Source: Ruminococcaceae bacterium UBA7217
GTDB taxonomy: Bacteria > Bacillota > Clostridia > Oscillospirales > Acutalibacteraceae
DNA length: 52,047 bases
Direction of reading: 5' to 3'
Assembly: GCA_002490425.1 (NCBI GenBank)
Contig: DKTZ01000053.1
Span: 11,536 to 63,582 of the forward strand
The notes below the pieces were generated by a model. That model worked only from the letters and a program-made list of their open reading frames with translations. It made no database searches and was not told the DNA's origin. Below are positions 8,679 to 16,865 of this stretch, piece after piece. Numbering within the stretch: position 1 is the first letter of the stretch; each line of letters starts with the position of its first letter. The translations under genes were made by a program, and so were the position numbers.

Positions 8679-9461
8679 ATGGCTGCAAAATGTCCCGAAT
8701 GCGGATACACATTAAAACCTTGGAATGTAAAGGCTGAATGTCCTAAATGCGGAGTTAATATTCCAAATCACAAGTGGGAAGAACGCTTGGAGCAGGACGC
8801 AGACGTTGCCGAAGCCTCATTTGCAAGGCTTCATTACAGAACAAAGAACTTTAAATCGGCTGTTGTCGGCTCAAAGCTTCGCATTGCGCGTCTCGTAATG
8901 ACATTTGCACCGCTTATTGCCCTTGTTCTTCCGCTTTACACCTTTAAGCTTTCACTTCCGTTTTATGAGGAAAAGCAAACCGTGTCATTCCTTACATTCA
9001 TTTTGAATTATCTTACGAAAACCGACATCGGCTCGGTTATTACCCTTGCGAGCGGTGATGTTTTGGGCACAGCAACAAAACTCATAATTACAGCTTGCGT
9101 GCTTATGCTTTTCTCGGTTGTCTGCGGTGTTCTTAACTTCTTTGTTCTGCTCCTTGCAGGTATGAACCTTAGATATGTATTTAACATCATTCTCAACGCT
9201 CTAAGCACTGTATCTTTCGGAGCAGCGGCAATTTTCTTCATTAAGTTTACAAGCGAATGTGAGACACTTGGCGGCGGAATTATTACGGGCGGCAGTGTCG
9301 GATTCGGATTTATTGTAGGATGCGTTCTGTTTGCCGTTAACTTTGCATTAAATATTATTGCAGGTAAATCCTTTAAGGCACAGAAAGAAAATCAGCCTGA
9401 CCTTGACGGATTTGTTGAAAACGAGCTTCGTGAACTTCGTAAACCAAAAGCAGCTGAATAA
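8679..9461 (+). CDS. zinc-ribbon membrane protein of unknown function
   Basis: The N-terminus carries a four-cysteine zinc ribbon (CPECGY near residue 5, CPKCGV near residue 20). After a basic linker there are about four hydrophobic segments between residues 70 and 235 and a short charged tail ending in RKPKAAE. I do not recognise a named family. The layout (zinc ribbon first, membrane domain second) is common in Firmicutes proteins of unknown role. It is preceded by the stem-rich region and followed by a strong terminator, so it is probably a single-gene unit. Confidence 0.75.
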   Translation: MAAKCPECGYTLKPWNVKAECPKCGVNIPNHKWEERLEQDADVAEASFARLHYRTKNFKSAVVGSKLRIARLVMTFAPLIALVLPLYTFKLSLPFYEEKQTVSFLTFILNYLTKTDIGSVITLASGDVLGTATKLIITACVLMLFSVVCGVLNFFVLLLAGMNLRYVFNIILNALSTVSFGAAAIFFIKFTSECETLGGGIITGGSVGFGFIVGCVLFAVNFALNIIAGKSFKAQKENQPDLDGFVENELRELRKPKAAE

Positions 9462-9481
9462 TCAAAAAAATATTAAAATTT

Positions 9482-9514
9482 ACGGGCAGTCCATTTGTGA
9501 CTGCCCGTTTTTTG
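9482..9514 (+). terminator. intrinsic terminator of the zinc-ribbon gene
   Basis: A perfect 10-bp stem ACGGGCAGTC/GACTGCCCGT with a 7-base loop is followed by a run of T at 9508-9514. Confidence 0.9.
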
Positions 9515-9559
9515 TCTTATTCCGTTCCCTTCCGAGTGAGCGGAATTGTTTTGTACAAA

Positions 9560-9590
9560 TTTGTAGGGGACGCCGACCCGGCGTCCCGTT
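9560..9590 (+). repeat. copy of the dispersed TTGTAGGG hairpin repeat
   Basis: TTTGTAGGG leads into a 9-bp perfect hairpin (GGGACGCCG at 9567-9575, CGGCGTCCC at 9579-9587). Same flank and layout as the copies near 15.1, 22.4, 29.9, 35.4 and 49.4 kb, but with a different stem sequence. Confidence 0.75.
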
Positions 9591-9655
9591 GAAGAGTTGA
9601 TTTTTCTGTCAGTTTTCCACGGTGCGCCGAGGTCGTCACACCCGACATTATTTCA

Positions 9656-11353
9656 TTATACAATATCAAAATAAACTCTGTATCTGCCGTGAACAATTTC
9701 GTAAAACGGAACGAGCATATGCCCGTCAACTGCAAAGCGTAAATCGCCGCACCATTTGACATCCGTGCTTTTAAGCGGGGAGCAGTATATTTCTTCCTGC
9801 TGTGTCAAATCATTTTCGCCTGCTGCGTGATCGCTTTCCGGACAGTTTTTATTACCTAAATCCTGTGCAAGCAGTATTTCGCCGTATGTAAAATACACTG
9901 TTTTGCTGTCGTCCTGCTTTTTGTGCAAAACGGGTTTTCTCGGCAGATATATTTTAACTATATCCCCTGCTTTGAATGAAGCCGATATTTTAACATATCC
10001 GTTTTCGCTCTCGCAGTATTCATTTTTACCGTATTTCACCTTAAAATCTTCACACCAGCGAGGCTTTCGCAAATATATCGTACTGCTGAAATCCCTTGTA
10101 AATTCAAGAATTTTTACATTTTCTTCAACTGTTCTCAACCGAGCAGACGTACTTTCACACTCAAATTCCGAATCAATATACAAATTCACATATAAATTTT
10201 CATTATAGTCAAAAATCAACTTACTGTATGTAAACGGGTTTTCAAGTCCTGAGCCGAAACAGCACCAAAACGAATCTTCAGGTGTTGAATAGACTTTAAA
10301 ATTACCCGGTTTCAGCCCCACAAAATAGGTTTTCATACCTTCTTCATCCTGCGACGGCAAAATGTGATTATAAAGCGCTTTTTCGATATAATCAAAATAT
10401 TTTCCGTCTTTGTTTTTCTGCCAAAGCATTTCGGAAAGTTTTATCATATTGTTTGTGTTGCAGGTTTCGCAAGTGTTGGTCATAAGCGGCAATTCACAGT
10501 TATTGCTGAAATGCTCCGCCACACCGTGACCGCCTATAGCATAGGAGCGGTTATTGACAACCGTGTCCCAGAAAAATTTCGCCGCAGAATAAAGATAATC
10601 CTCGCCCCCGTTTAAATAAACCTGCAATGCACCTATAATCTTTGGAATTTGCGTGTTTGCGTGAAGACCCGACAGCACATCCTCGCTCTTTGAGAGCGGC
10701 AAAAACAGATTTTCTTCGCAGAAAAATTCAGACGCCGTTTTGAATTTTTCATTGCCTGTGTGCTTGTAAAGACGGGACAGCACCTCGTTCATTCCGCCGT
10801 ATTCACATTTAAGCAGCCTTAATCTTTGTTCCGAATTTAATAAGGATGTTGTATTATAAACCCACTCACCAAGCTTTTCTGCAACGGTAAGTGCGTTTTG
10901 TATGCCGATATTTTCGTAAACATCAATAAGTCCCCTGAAAATTTTGTGAAAAGAATAATAAGGCACCCACCAGCCTGCAAGCTCAAACCCATCCGCTGTA
11001 AATCCGTCGAGGTCCGAAAACACTTTTCCAAAGCTTTCACTTTCGGGAAAGCCTGCAATATATCCGTTCTCCCCCTGCAAATCTTTTAATGTATTCACGC
11101 AATATTCCGCTCTGTTTTTAGCTTCCGTGTCGCCGTTTGCGGAGTAAAGTAACGACAGCGCAGACATATAATGCCCCAATGTGTGACCCGATATTCCCTT
11201 TGCCTCCCAGCCGCCGTAACGCTTTGCCAAAGGCTTTTTGCCCATTGCCTCAAAGCACGGCGCTAAAAGCCTGTCGGGTGACAATTTCATAAGCATTTTT
11301 CTGCCTGTTTCAAAGAAATTTGAGAAAAGCTTATCAATTATTATCGTTCTCAA
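9656..11353 (-). CDS. GH127-type (DUF1680) beta-L-arabinofuranosidase
   Basis: Members of this family remove beta-linked L-arabinofuranose, and related GH146 enzymes act on pectic side chains. The product is about 565 residues and has no signal peptide. Family signatures are YGGWEAKGISGHTLGHYMS near the N-terminus, a HKIFRGLIDVYEN segment, the ETCNTNNMIKL motif (about residue 294) and the paired cysteines of FWCCFGSG (about 363). In characterised GH127 enzymes these cysteines and the glutamate bind zinc and include the unusual cysteine nucleophile. The chosen start is TTG at 11353, which has AGGAGGG 7-8 bases upstream; the frame opens 21 bases earlier. An intrinsic terminator lies immediately upstream of the binding site, which is odd (see findings). 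Confidence 0.85.
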   Translation of the reverse strand: MRTIIIDKLFSNFFETGRKMLMKLSPDRLLAPCFEAMGKKPLAKRYGGWEAKGISGHTLGHYMSALSLLYSANGDTEAKNRAEYCVNTLKDLQGENGYIAGFPESESFGKVFSDLDGFTADGFELAGWWVPYYSFHKIFRGLIDVYENIGIQNALTVAEKLGEWVYNTTSLLNSEQRLRLLKCEYGGMNEVLSRLYKHTGNEKFKTASEFFCEENLFLPLSKSEDVLSGLHANTQIPKIIGALQVYLNGGEDYLYSAAKFFWDTVVNNRSYAIGGHGVAEHFSNNCELPLMTNTCETCNTNNMIKLSEMLWQKNKDGKYFDYIEKALYNHILPSQDEEGMKTYFVGLKPGNFKVYSTPEDSFWCCFGSGLENPFTYSKLIFDYNENLYVNLYIDSEFECESTSARLRTVEENVKILEFTRDFSSTIYLRKPRWCEDFKVKYGKNEYCESENGYVKISASFKAGDIVKIYLPRKPVLHKKQDDSKTVYFTYGEILLAQDLGNKNCPESDHAAGENDLTQQEEIYCSPLKSTDVKWCGDLRFAVDGHMLVPFYEIVHGRYRVYFDIV

Positions 11354-11372
11354 TATGCTCCCTCCTAAATTC

Positions 11373-11398
11373 AAAAAAGGTCTGCTAAACAGACCTTT
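11373..11398 (-). terminator. intrinsic terminator (or attenuator) between GNAT gene and GH127
   Basis: Read on the minus strand, a perfect 9-bp stem (AAAGGTCTG/CAGACCTTT, 5-base loop) is followed by six T. It ends the glyS-GNAT transcript. It is only a few bases before the GH127 ribosome binding site, leaving no room for a promoter between the two. Confidence 0.85.
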
Positions 11399-11401
11399 AA
11401 T

Positions 11402-11923
11402 TTATATATTCTTATAATAAATATTTCTCAAAAGTCCGCCGTACTTTTCCTTCTGCGAATGAAAAACATAACCGTTTTTAAGAAAATTGTTTTTGCTGTA
11501 TTCGTTATTCGGCGAAACCGTGGCAAAAATTTTTTTAAAGCCTTTTTCTTTTGCCAAAACCTCAAGCCGTTCAATAAATTCGGTTTGCAGTCCGTTTCCT
11601 CTGTAATCAGGACGAACAATAACCAATTTAAAATTGACTGTATTTTTTGCGGTTTCTTCTGAAAAACCTGCGCTGAGGGCAATGTTTTCATCAGATAACA
11701 TTGGATTAAAAAGTATTGCAAAGCCCGCCAATGTGTTTCTGTGAAACGCGCCCAAGGTGTAATGCGGCTCATTAAGGCAAGCGGCTAAGGCTTCTCTGCT
11801 GTTTCGGCGGAGAAGAGAGTCGTCAGCCATTACTTTAAATGCTTCTTCCTGAATAAGACAGATTTCATCTAAATCTTTTAAAGTACATTTTTTAAATTCA
11901 AATGCATCTTTTGACAGTTTCAT
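11402..11923 (-). CDS. GNAT family N-acetyltransferase
   Basis: A 173-residue acyltransferase of the GNAT fold. The acetyl-CoA binding motif A is clear near residues 103-113 (VRPDYRGNGLQ), preceded by the beta-strand FKLVIV and followed by a FIERLEVLAKEKGFKKIFATV helix/strand and a C-terminal NNFLKNGY motif. The acceptor is unknown. It starts 5 bases after the preceding membrane-protein gene and ends at a terminator, so it is the last gene of the glyS unit. Confidence 0.85.
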   Translation of the reverse strand: MKLSKDAFEFKKCTLKDLDEICLIQEEAFKVMADDSLLRRNSREALAACLNEPHYTLGAFHRNTLAGFAILFNPMLSDENIALSAGFSEETAKNTVNFKLVIVRPDYRGNGLQTEFIERLEVLAKEKGFKKIFATVSPNNEYSKNNFLKNGYVFHSQKEKYGGLLRNIYYKNI

Positions 11924-11928
11924 ATTTC

Positions 11929-12528
11929 TTACCTTTTTTTCCGAACAACAGCCTTGTATGTTTCACTGTCGAGTTGTTTGTCAAGCGAATACTCGTCGTG
12001 AAAAACAGCCGTTCCCTTTTTCTCACGGTATTTTCTCCAATCCCGTTCAAGCCTGTAAAGATTTCTGAAATTATTGGGCAATTTTACAAGCTTTTGCTTT
12101 TGAACATAAGGATTATGCACAGCAATGAAAAATCTGTAGCCGAATAAATCGTCAAACATATCAATCGTCAAAGTATCTCTGTCAATAAGCAGCTGAAAAA
12201 CCTCAAAAAATGTAAGATAATTTGAAATTTCAACATTTTCAAGCTCTAAATCGGGGCAGTTTTCAAAGTCATAGTTTTCAAAAAGAGTATATGCTTTTCT
12301 GTAGCTTTCATTCTCTACAAACATTTGATTAAGATTTGCAAGAAACTCGCCCTCGGAAACTTTTCGGGACTGAAAAAGCTCAATGCCCAAAAGTACAACG
12401 CTTAAAGCGGCAATTATACCTGAAAAAAGCTGAAGAATATCAAGTCCGCTAAACTTTCCGAATACCATTACTGCAACTGCAATAACAAGCATCGCCGCAT
12501 AAACTATTGCCGATTTTTTTCTTTTCAT
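11929..12528 (-). CDS. unrecognised membrane protein with two N-terminal helices
   Basis: Two hydrophobic segments lie near residues 8-26 and 34-52. The remaining 145 residues are soluble, mixed helical and acidic, with aromatic residues (ENYDFENCPDLELEN) and a basic C-terminus ending VRKKR. I do not recognise the family; it recalls small DUF4760-like proteins. An ATG at 12528 is used here; an in-frame TTG at 12534 is an alternative and neither has a strong binding site. It lies 28 bases after glyS and 5 bases before the GNAT gene. Confidence 0.65.
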   Translation of the reverse strand: MKRKKSAIVYAAMLVIAVAVMVFGKFSGLDILQLFSGIIAALSVVLLGIELFQSRKVSEGEFLANLNQMFVENESYRKAYTLFENYDFENCPDLELENVEISNYLTFFEVFQLLIDRDTLTIDMFDDLFGYRFFIAVHNPYVQKQKLVKLPNNFRNLYRLERDWRKYREKKGTAVFHDEYSLDKQLDSETYKAVVRKKR

Positions 12529-12556
12529 TAGCAAAAACCGTCTTTCTTACCCCAAA

Positions 12557-13939
12557 TTAGAATTTAATCTTTTCGGAAATATAGTCTACAAGCTCGGAAA
12601 TCGGCATTCTTACCTGCTCCATAGTATCTCTGTCACGGACAGTAACACAGCCGTCATTTTCACTGTCAAAATCATAGGTAATGCAGAACGGTGTGCCGAT
12701 TTCGTCCTGTCTGCGGTAACGCTTGCCGATTGAGCCTGTTTCGTCAAAATCCGTCATAAAGTACTTTGAAAGCTCTTCGCATATTTCCGCCGCTTTGCCT
12801 GACAGCTTCTTTGAAAGCGGAAGAACAGCCGCCTTGTAGGGTGCAATTGCAGGATTCAAATGGAGAACTACACGTGTATCATTTTTCTCCGCATCAAGCA
12901 CCTCTTCATCATAAGCCTCGCAAAGAAGAGCCAAAACCGTTCTGTCAAGTCCGTAGGTGGATTCGATTATGAACGGAATATACCTTTCATTGGTTTCAGG
13001 GTCAAGATATTCCATTTTCTGACCACTGTATTCCTGATGGCGTGTAAGGTCAAAGTTTGTGCGGTTGTGAGTACCGTTAATTTCGCCCCAGCCGAATGGG
13101 AACAAAAATTCTATATCGCAAGCCGCTTTTGCGTAGTGAGCCAATTTTTCATGGTCGTGGAATCTGAGATTTTCCGAAGGAAGTCCCAAATCCTCGAAAT
13201 ACTTTTTGCCGTATTCCTTGAAATATTCGTACAGCTCTGTGTCAGTTCCCTCCTTGCAGAAGGTCTGGAACTCCATCTGCTCAAATTCAATTGTACGGAA
13301 AGTAAAGTTACCGGGTGTAATCTCATTTCTGAAAGCTTTACCGATTTGACCGATAGAAAACGGAAGCTTTGCACGCATTGTACGCTGAACATTGAGATAG
13401 TTTACATACTCACCCTGCGCATTTTCGGGACGAAGATATATAACGCTCTTGCTGTTATTGGTTACTCCTCTGAAGGTCTGGAACATCAGATTGAATTCAC
13501 GGATGTCTGTAAAATTATGCTTACCGCAGTTGGGGCACGGAATACTGTGATCCTTAATATATTGAAACATTTCCTCTTTTGTCATACCGTCTGCGTGAGC
13601 ATCGGGGTCAAAATCGTCAATAAGATTGTCGGCACGGTGGCGCATTTTGCACTCCTTGCAGTCAAGAAGCGGGTCAGAGAAAGATGAAACATGACCGCTT
13701 GCCTCCCAAACTCTGGGGTGCATTAAAATGTCGGCATCAACCTCATAGCTGTTTTTGCGCTCCTGAATAAAGCGCTTTCTCCAAGTATCCTTTACATTAT
13801 TTTTAAGCCTTGCGCCCAAGGGGCCGTAGTCCCAAGTATTGGCAAGTCCGCCGTAAATGTCACTGCCTGCGAAAATAAAGCCTCTGCCCTTGCAAAGCGC
13901 AACAATTTTTTCCATTGTTTTTTCTGTGTTTTTAAGCAT
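12557..13939 (-). CDS. glyS: glycyl-tRNA synthetase, single-chain alpha2 type
   Basis: This class II enzyme charges tRNA-Gly. At 460 residues it is the homodimeric (archaeal/eukaryotic-like) form used by many Firmicutes, not the GlyQ/GlyS tetramer. Visible features are the N-terminal GRGFIFAGSDIYGG, a Cys pair (CKECKMRH and CPNCGKHNF) for zinc, class II motif 2 (QIGKAFRNEITPGNFTFRTIEFEQME) in part, motif 3 (ESTYGLDRTVLALL) and the anticodon-binding domain from about residue 355. I looked for a T-box leader upstream and found none; a promoter with a 14-bp palindrome is there instead. Confidence 0.95.
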   Translation of the reverse strand: MLKNTEKTMEKIVALCKGRGFIFAGSDIYGGLANTWDYGPLGARLKNNVKDTWRKRFIQERKNSYEVDADILMHPRVWEASGHVSSFSDPLLDCKECKMRHRADNLIDDFDPDAHADGMTKEEMFQYIKDHSIPCPNCGKHNFTDIREFNLMFQTFRGVTNNSKSVIYLRPENAQGEYVNYLNVQRTMRAKLPFSIGQIGKAFRNEITPGNFTFRTIEFEQMEFQTFCKEGTDTELYEYFKEYGKKYFEDLGLPSENLRFHDHEKLAHYAKAACDIEFLFPFGWGEINGTHNRTNFDLTRHQEYSGQKMEYLDPETNERYIPFIIESTYGLDRTVLALLCEAYDEEVLDAEKNDTRVVLHLNPAIAPYKAAVLPLSKKLSGKAAEICEELSKYFMTDFDETGSIGKRYRRQDEIGTPFCITYDFDSENDGCVTVRDRDTMEQVRMPISELVDYISEKIKF

Positions 13940-13966
13940 TATATATCCATCCTTAAAAAATATTTT

Positions 13967-14006
13967 ACTAAATATTTAGTTTATAATAAATCCTCAGTAA
14001 AGTCAA
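13967..14006 (-). promoter_or_regulatory. glyS promoter with overlapping palindrome
   Basis: On the minus strand TTGACT (14006-14001) and TAAACT (13983-13978) are 17 bases apart. A perfect 14-bp palindrome ACTAAATATTTAGT at 13967-13980 overlaps the -10 region and extends toward the start of transcription, the place where a repressor operator would sit. No regulator can be assigned. Confidence 0.6.
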
Positions 14007-14075
14007 GCAAATAAAGGATTTCAAACGTATTTTGCGACAAAAAATACATATTTTTCAAAATTTTTCAAAAAGGTA

Positions 14076-14104
14076 TTGACAGTCACGTGAGCACGTGATA
14101 TAAT
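14076..14104 (+). promoter_or_regulatory. consensus promoter of the SPFH gene with TCACGTGA palindrome in the spacer
   Basis: TTGACA at 14076-14081, a 17-base spacer and TATAAT at 14099-14104 form a perfect sigma-A promoter. The spacer contains a near-continuous palindrome TCACGTGAGCACGTGA (14083-14098). The same hexamers with TCACGTGA at the same place occur in the promoter of the DUF1836 gene at 39946-39974. A possible 5' UTR hairpin follows (ATAAACT at 14108-14114 with AGTTTAT at 14140-14146). Confidence 0.85.
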
Positions 14105-14169
14105 CAAATAAACTTTAAAAAGGTTCGCGAAACCAATAGAGTTTATAAAATAAAAAGGAGTTTTTAAAA

Positions 14170-15030
14170 ATGAAACAAAGAGCTATTTTAGTTGATGAAA
14201 ACTTAAAAGCAAAACTTTCAGGCGGATTAGGCAAAAAAATCATAATTGCAGTGGTTATTTTGCTTGCAGTAGTAATTCTTGCCGCAAACTGCATCACAAT
14301 TGTTGAAGCGGGTCACACGGGTGTTGTCGTTACACTTGGTAAGGTAAACGACGGCGTTTTGCAGGAGGGCATTCACGTTAAAGCCCCGTTTGTTCAAAAG
14401 ATCGTTAAAATCGACAACCGAATTACGAAATTAGAGGTGCAGACTGAGGCTTTCTCAAAGGACTTGCAGACAGTTACAACAACACTTGCCATAAACTACC
14501 GTGTTGACACAAGTAAATCGTTCAGCATTTACAAAAACATAGGCGCTGATTATGAAACCGTGCTTGTAACACCTGCTGTTAATGAGGTTCTCAAAGCTAC
14601 CACGGCAAAGTACACCGCCGAGGAGAGCGTTACAAACCGTGCGCTGATTTCGGACGGACTTGTTGAAGGTCTTAACGAAAAGCTTAACAGCATAGGTCTT
14701 TATGTTACAGATGTTAACATAATTAACTTTGATTTCTCGGAAGCGTTTATCACCGCTATTGAGGAAAAGCAGGTTGCGCAGCAAAAGCTGCTTAAATCCG
14801 AAACGGACAAGCAAACTGCTATTATCAATGCCGAGGCAAACGCAGAAACAATCAGAATAACCGCTGAGGCAGAGGCAAAAGCAAACCAAATCATCAACGA
14901 TTCACTCAGCAAAAACGTCATTGAATACAACAAGGTTGAAAAGTGGAACGGCGAGCTTCCCAAAGTTACGGGCAGCAGCGGCAGTCTTGTAAGCTTTGAC
15001 TCACTGACAGATGAACAGCCTAAAGGCTGA
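14170..15030 (+). CDS. prohibitin-like SPFH/Band 7 membrane protein
   Basis: SPFH proteins form large membrane-bound assemblies linked to membrane microdomains, protease control and envelope stress. The 286-residue product has a short cytoplasmic N-terminus, one membrane helix (about 24-45) and the Band 7 core (about 48-225) with GHTGVVVTLGKV and a GIHVKAPFVQKIVKIDNRI segment. A long alanine- and glutamate-rich helix (about 195-255) typical of oligomer coiled coils follows. It is closer to prohibitin/HflC than to the stomatin-like protein at 37942-38832. It stands alone behind its own consensus promoter, with AAGGAG 8 bases before the ATG. The function is inferred from the family only. Confidence 0.88.
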   Translation: MKQRAILVDENLKAKLSGGLGKKIIIAVVILLAVVILAANCITIVEAGHTGVVVTLGKVNDGVLQEGIHVKAPFVQKIVKIDNRITKLEVQTEAFSKDLQTVTTTLAINYRVDTSKSFSIYKNIGADYETVLVTPAVNEVLKATTAKYTAEESVTNRALISDGLVEGLNEKLNSIGLYVTDVNIINFDFSEAFITAIEEKQVAQQKLLKSETDKQTAIINAEANAETIRITAEAEAKANQIINDSLSKNVIEYNKVEKWNGELPKVTGSSGSLVSFDSLTDEQPKG

Positions 15031-15031
15031 C

Positions 15032-15335
15032 AAACAAAAACGGACAGGTGTAAAAGCCTGTCCTACTTTTTGTTGCGTTTATCTTGTAGGGTACGACGAC
15101 TCGGCGTACTGCGGAAAACTGCCTACCTTTTTCCCTCAAAAGCATCACACTGTTACACCTCATCCACCGCAAAAGCGAACAAAAATGTCTTGACATAGCC
15201 GTAACCTCGGCACACCGTGATAAATATGATATAAATTATACGATTATTTCGGGTTGCCGGGTCGTCAACCCCTACAAAATGTCCGCCGAAAAAACGCACA
15301 AACACGGACAGGCACCCACACCTGTCCGTACTATT
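15032..15335. repeat. cluster of dispersed hairpin repeats in the SPFH / symporter intergenic region
   Basis: Four copies or part-copies of the hairpin family fill this gene-free stretch. They are GGACAGG/CCTGTCC at 15042-15063, which with the following TTTTT serves as the SPFH terminator; TTGTAGGG plus an imperfect GTACG/CGTAC stem at 15084-15109; an inverted copy GGGTTG/CAACCC followed by CTACAAA at 15251-15277; and ACGGACAGG/CCTGTCCGT at 15304-15329, which can end the minus-strand symporter gene. A remnant of the second repeat family (ACACCTCATCCACCGC) lies at about 15156-15171. No coding potential is seen. Confidence 0.75.
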
Positions 15336-15355
15336 TCTATTTTAATAATACTTAC

Positions 15356-16846
15356 TTATTCGCTGATTTCGAAGCCGTTTGCTTTGCGCTTTTCGGCAAG
15401 CTCTTCCTGCATTTGAGTTTTATATTTTCCTGAAATCTTATAGAAGAACATCGGAATTGAGCAGAGAAGAAGGCTTAAACCGGGTACTACGGAAACGAGA
15501 GAGAACATTGCAAAATTCTGCGTTCTTGTAAGCTCTGTTGCCGCCATAACAGTTGTGGAATTGAGCATTTGGTCAGGCTTAAAACCAATTACCATATACA
15601 TAATGACTATTCCGCAGGTTGAAAGTGCCGAACCGAGCTTATTGATAAAGCCCTGGCAGGCCGAGCCGAGGGCGTTATCCCTGTGCCCAGTATTCAGCTC
15701 CATATAATCAAGACAGTCATAAATCATTGCGATTGAAATTGTGTTTATAACACCTAATGGTATGCAGGAAATCAAAATAAACGGAATACATATATAAAGA
15801 TTAGCCGTGAACCAGCCGATAAGCGTTGTGCAGATGCTTGCGACAAAGCCTGCAAGACAGGTTGTGATTAAAAGCTTTTTGTAGTCAAACTTTTTCATAA
15901 GCATCGGCATAAATAAGGTTGCGCCGAACATTCCCACAACTGCGCACACCTGGAATATAGTTTTAACAGTGGAAACAGATGCCGCAATAGCCGCTGTTTT
16001 TTCCTCAAGCGTCATACCGTTAAGGTCAGGGCCGATGTAGAACGCATAACGTGCAACGTGTATCGCCGCCGCCTGAACCATATATCTGCCGGAAGAGAGC
16101 ACACCCATCGCAATGACAAGCAAAAGCGGTTTGCAGCGGAAAATTCTTGAAAGCTGTGAAGAGTCTCCCTTTTGCTTTTTTACTGCGGGCGGAACTGCAC
16201 GCTCCTTAATGTGGAAATAAGAGTTTATATACATTACCGTGCCGATAGCAACAACAGCTATGGCAATTATAAGGTATTGCTTTTTATTGTATTCCTCGGG
16301 ATTTTCCGTTGAAATAAACTTCGGAAGCAAAAAGCCTGCCGCAAAAAAGAATATTTCGGGAAGAGCCGAGCCGACGCTGTTCCATATTTTGCTGAACGAA
16401 ACGACGGAGCTTCTCTCCTGTGGGTCAGGTGTTAAAACATTCGGCAAGCTCCAAAAAGGAACATCCGCCATTGTATAAATCATACCCCAAAGCACATAAA
16501 CAACCGCTGAATAAACCATAAGCTTGTTCATTGAAAGGTTGGGGCTTAAATACATTAAAACCGTTAAAACGGCTATGGGCGGTGCGGCAAAAACAATGTA
16601 CGGCTTAAATTTGCCCCATTTTGTAGTGTTTCTGTCCGCAATTATGCCCATAAGCGGGTCATTTATAGCGTCCCACACTCTTGCAAGAAGCATAAGAAGT
16701 AATACGAACATTAACGGAAGGTGTAGAATATTTACGTAGTAGTCGCTGATGTAGCTTGACATCATAGCGTAAATCATACCCTGTCCCATTCCGCCTATTG
16801 AGAACATCCATAATTCTTTTTTGCCGACATATCTTTTCTTTTCCAT
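15356..16846 (-). CDS. GPH-family (MelB-like) sugar:cation symporter
   Basis: A 496-residue, twelve-helix transporter of the glycoside-pentoside-hexuronide:cation symporter family within the major facilitator superfamily. The family signature is clear near residues 55-80, where RVWDAINDPLMGIIADR is followed by TKWGKFKPYI, including the conserved acidic residues of the cation site. The large central loop with IKERAV and a C-terminal charged tail are normal. The sugar is not determined by sequence. Nearby GH51 and GH127 genes make arabinose-containing glycosides a reasonable guess. It follows YhhN after 19 bases, with a GGAGG site, so they are likely co-transcribed. Confidence 0.9.
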   Translation of the reverse strand: MEKKRYVGKKELWMFSIGGMGQGMIYAMMSSYISDYYVNILHLPLMFVLLLMLLARVWDAINDPLMGIIADRNTTKWGKFKPYIVFAAPPIAVLTVLMYLSPNLSMNKLMVYSAVVYVLWGMIYTMADVPFWSLPNVLTPDPQERSSVVSFSKIWNSVGSALPEIFFFAAGFLLPKFISTENPEEYNKKQYLIIAIAVVAIGTVMYINSYFHIKERAVPPAVKKQKGDSSQLSRIFRCKPLLLVIAMGVLSSGRYMVQAAAIHVARYAFYIGPDLNGMTLEEKTAAIAASVSTVKTIFQVCAVVGMFGATLFMPMLMKKFDYKKLLITTCLAGFVASICTTLIGWFTANLYICIPFILISCIPLGVINTISIAMIYDCLDYMELNTGHRDNALGSACQGFINKLGSALSTCGIVIMYMVIGFKPDQMLNSTTVMAATELTRTQNFAMFSLVSVVPGLSLLLCSIPMFFYKISGKYKTQMQEELAEKRKANGFEISE

Positions 16847-16865
16847 AATTCCCTCCTGCTAAAAA

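Noticed and set aside
12860..13687. A 275-codon open frame antisense to glyS
   Set aside because: It lies wholly within glyS, has no ribosome binding site and its product has no recognisable features; it is a by-product of the glyS codon pattern.
13940..14170. Glycine riboswitch or T-box upstream of glyS
   Set aside because: No T-box core (GGTGG..CCGCG) or glycine aptamer pattern is present; only a promoter and palindrome are seen.
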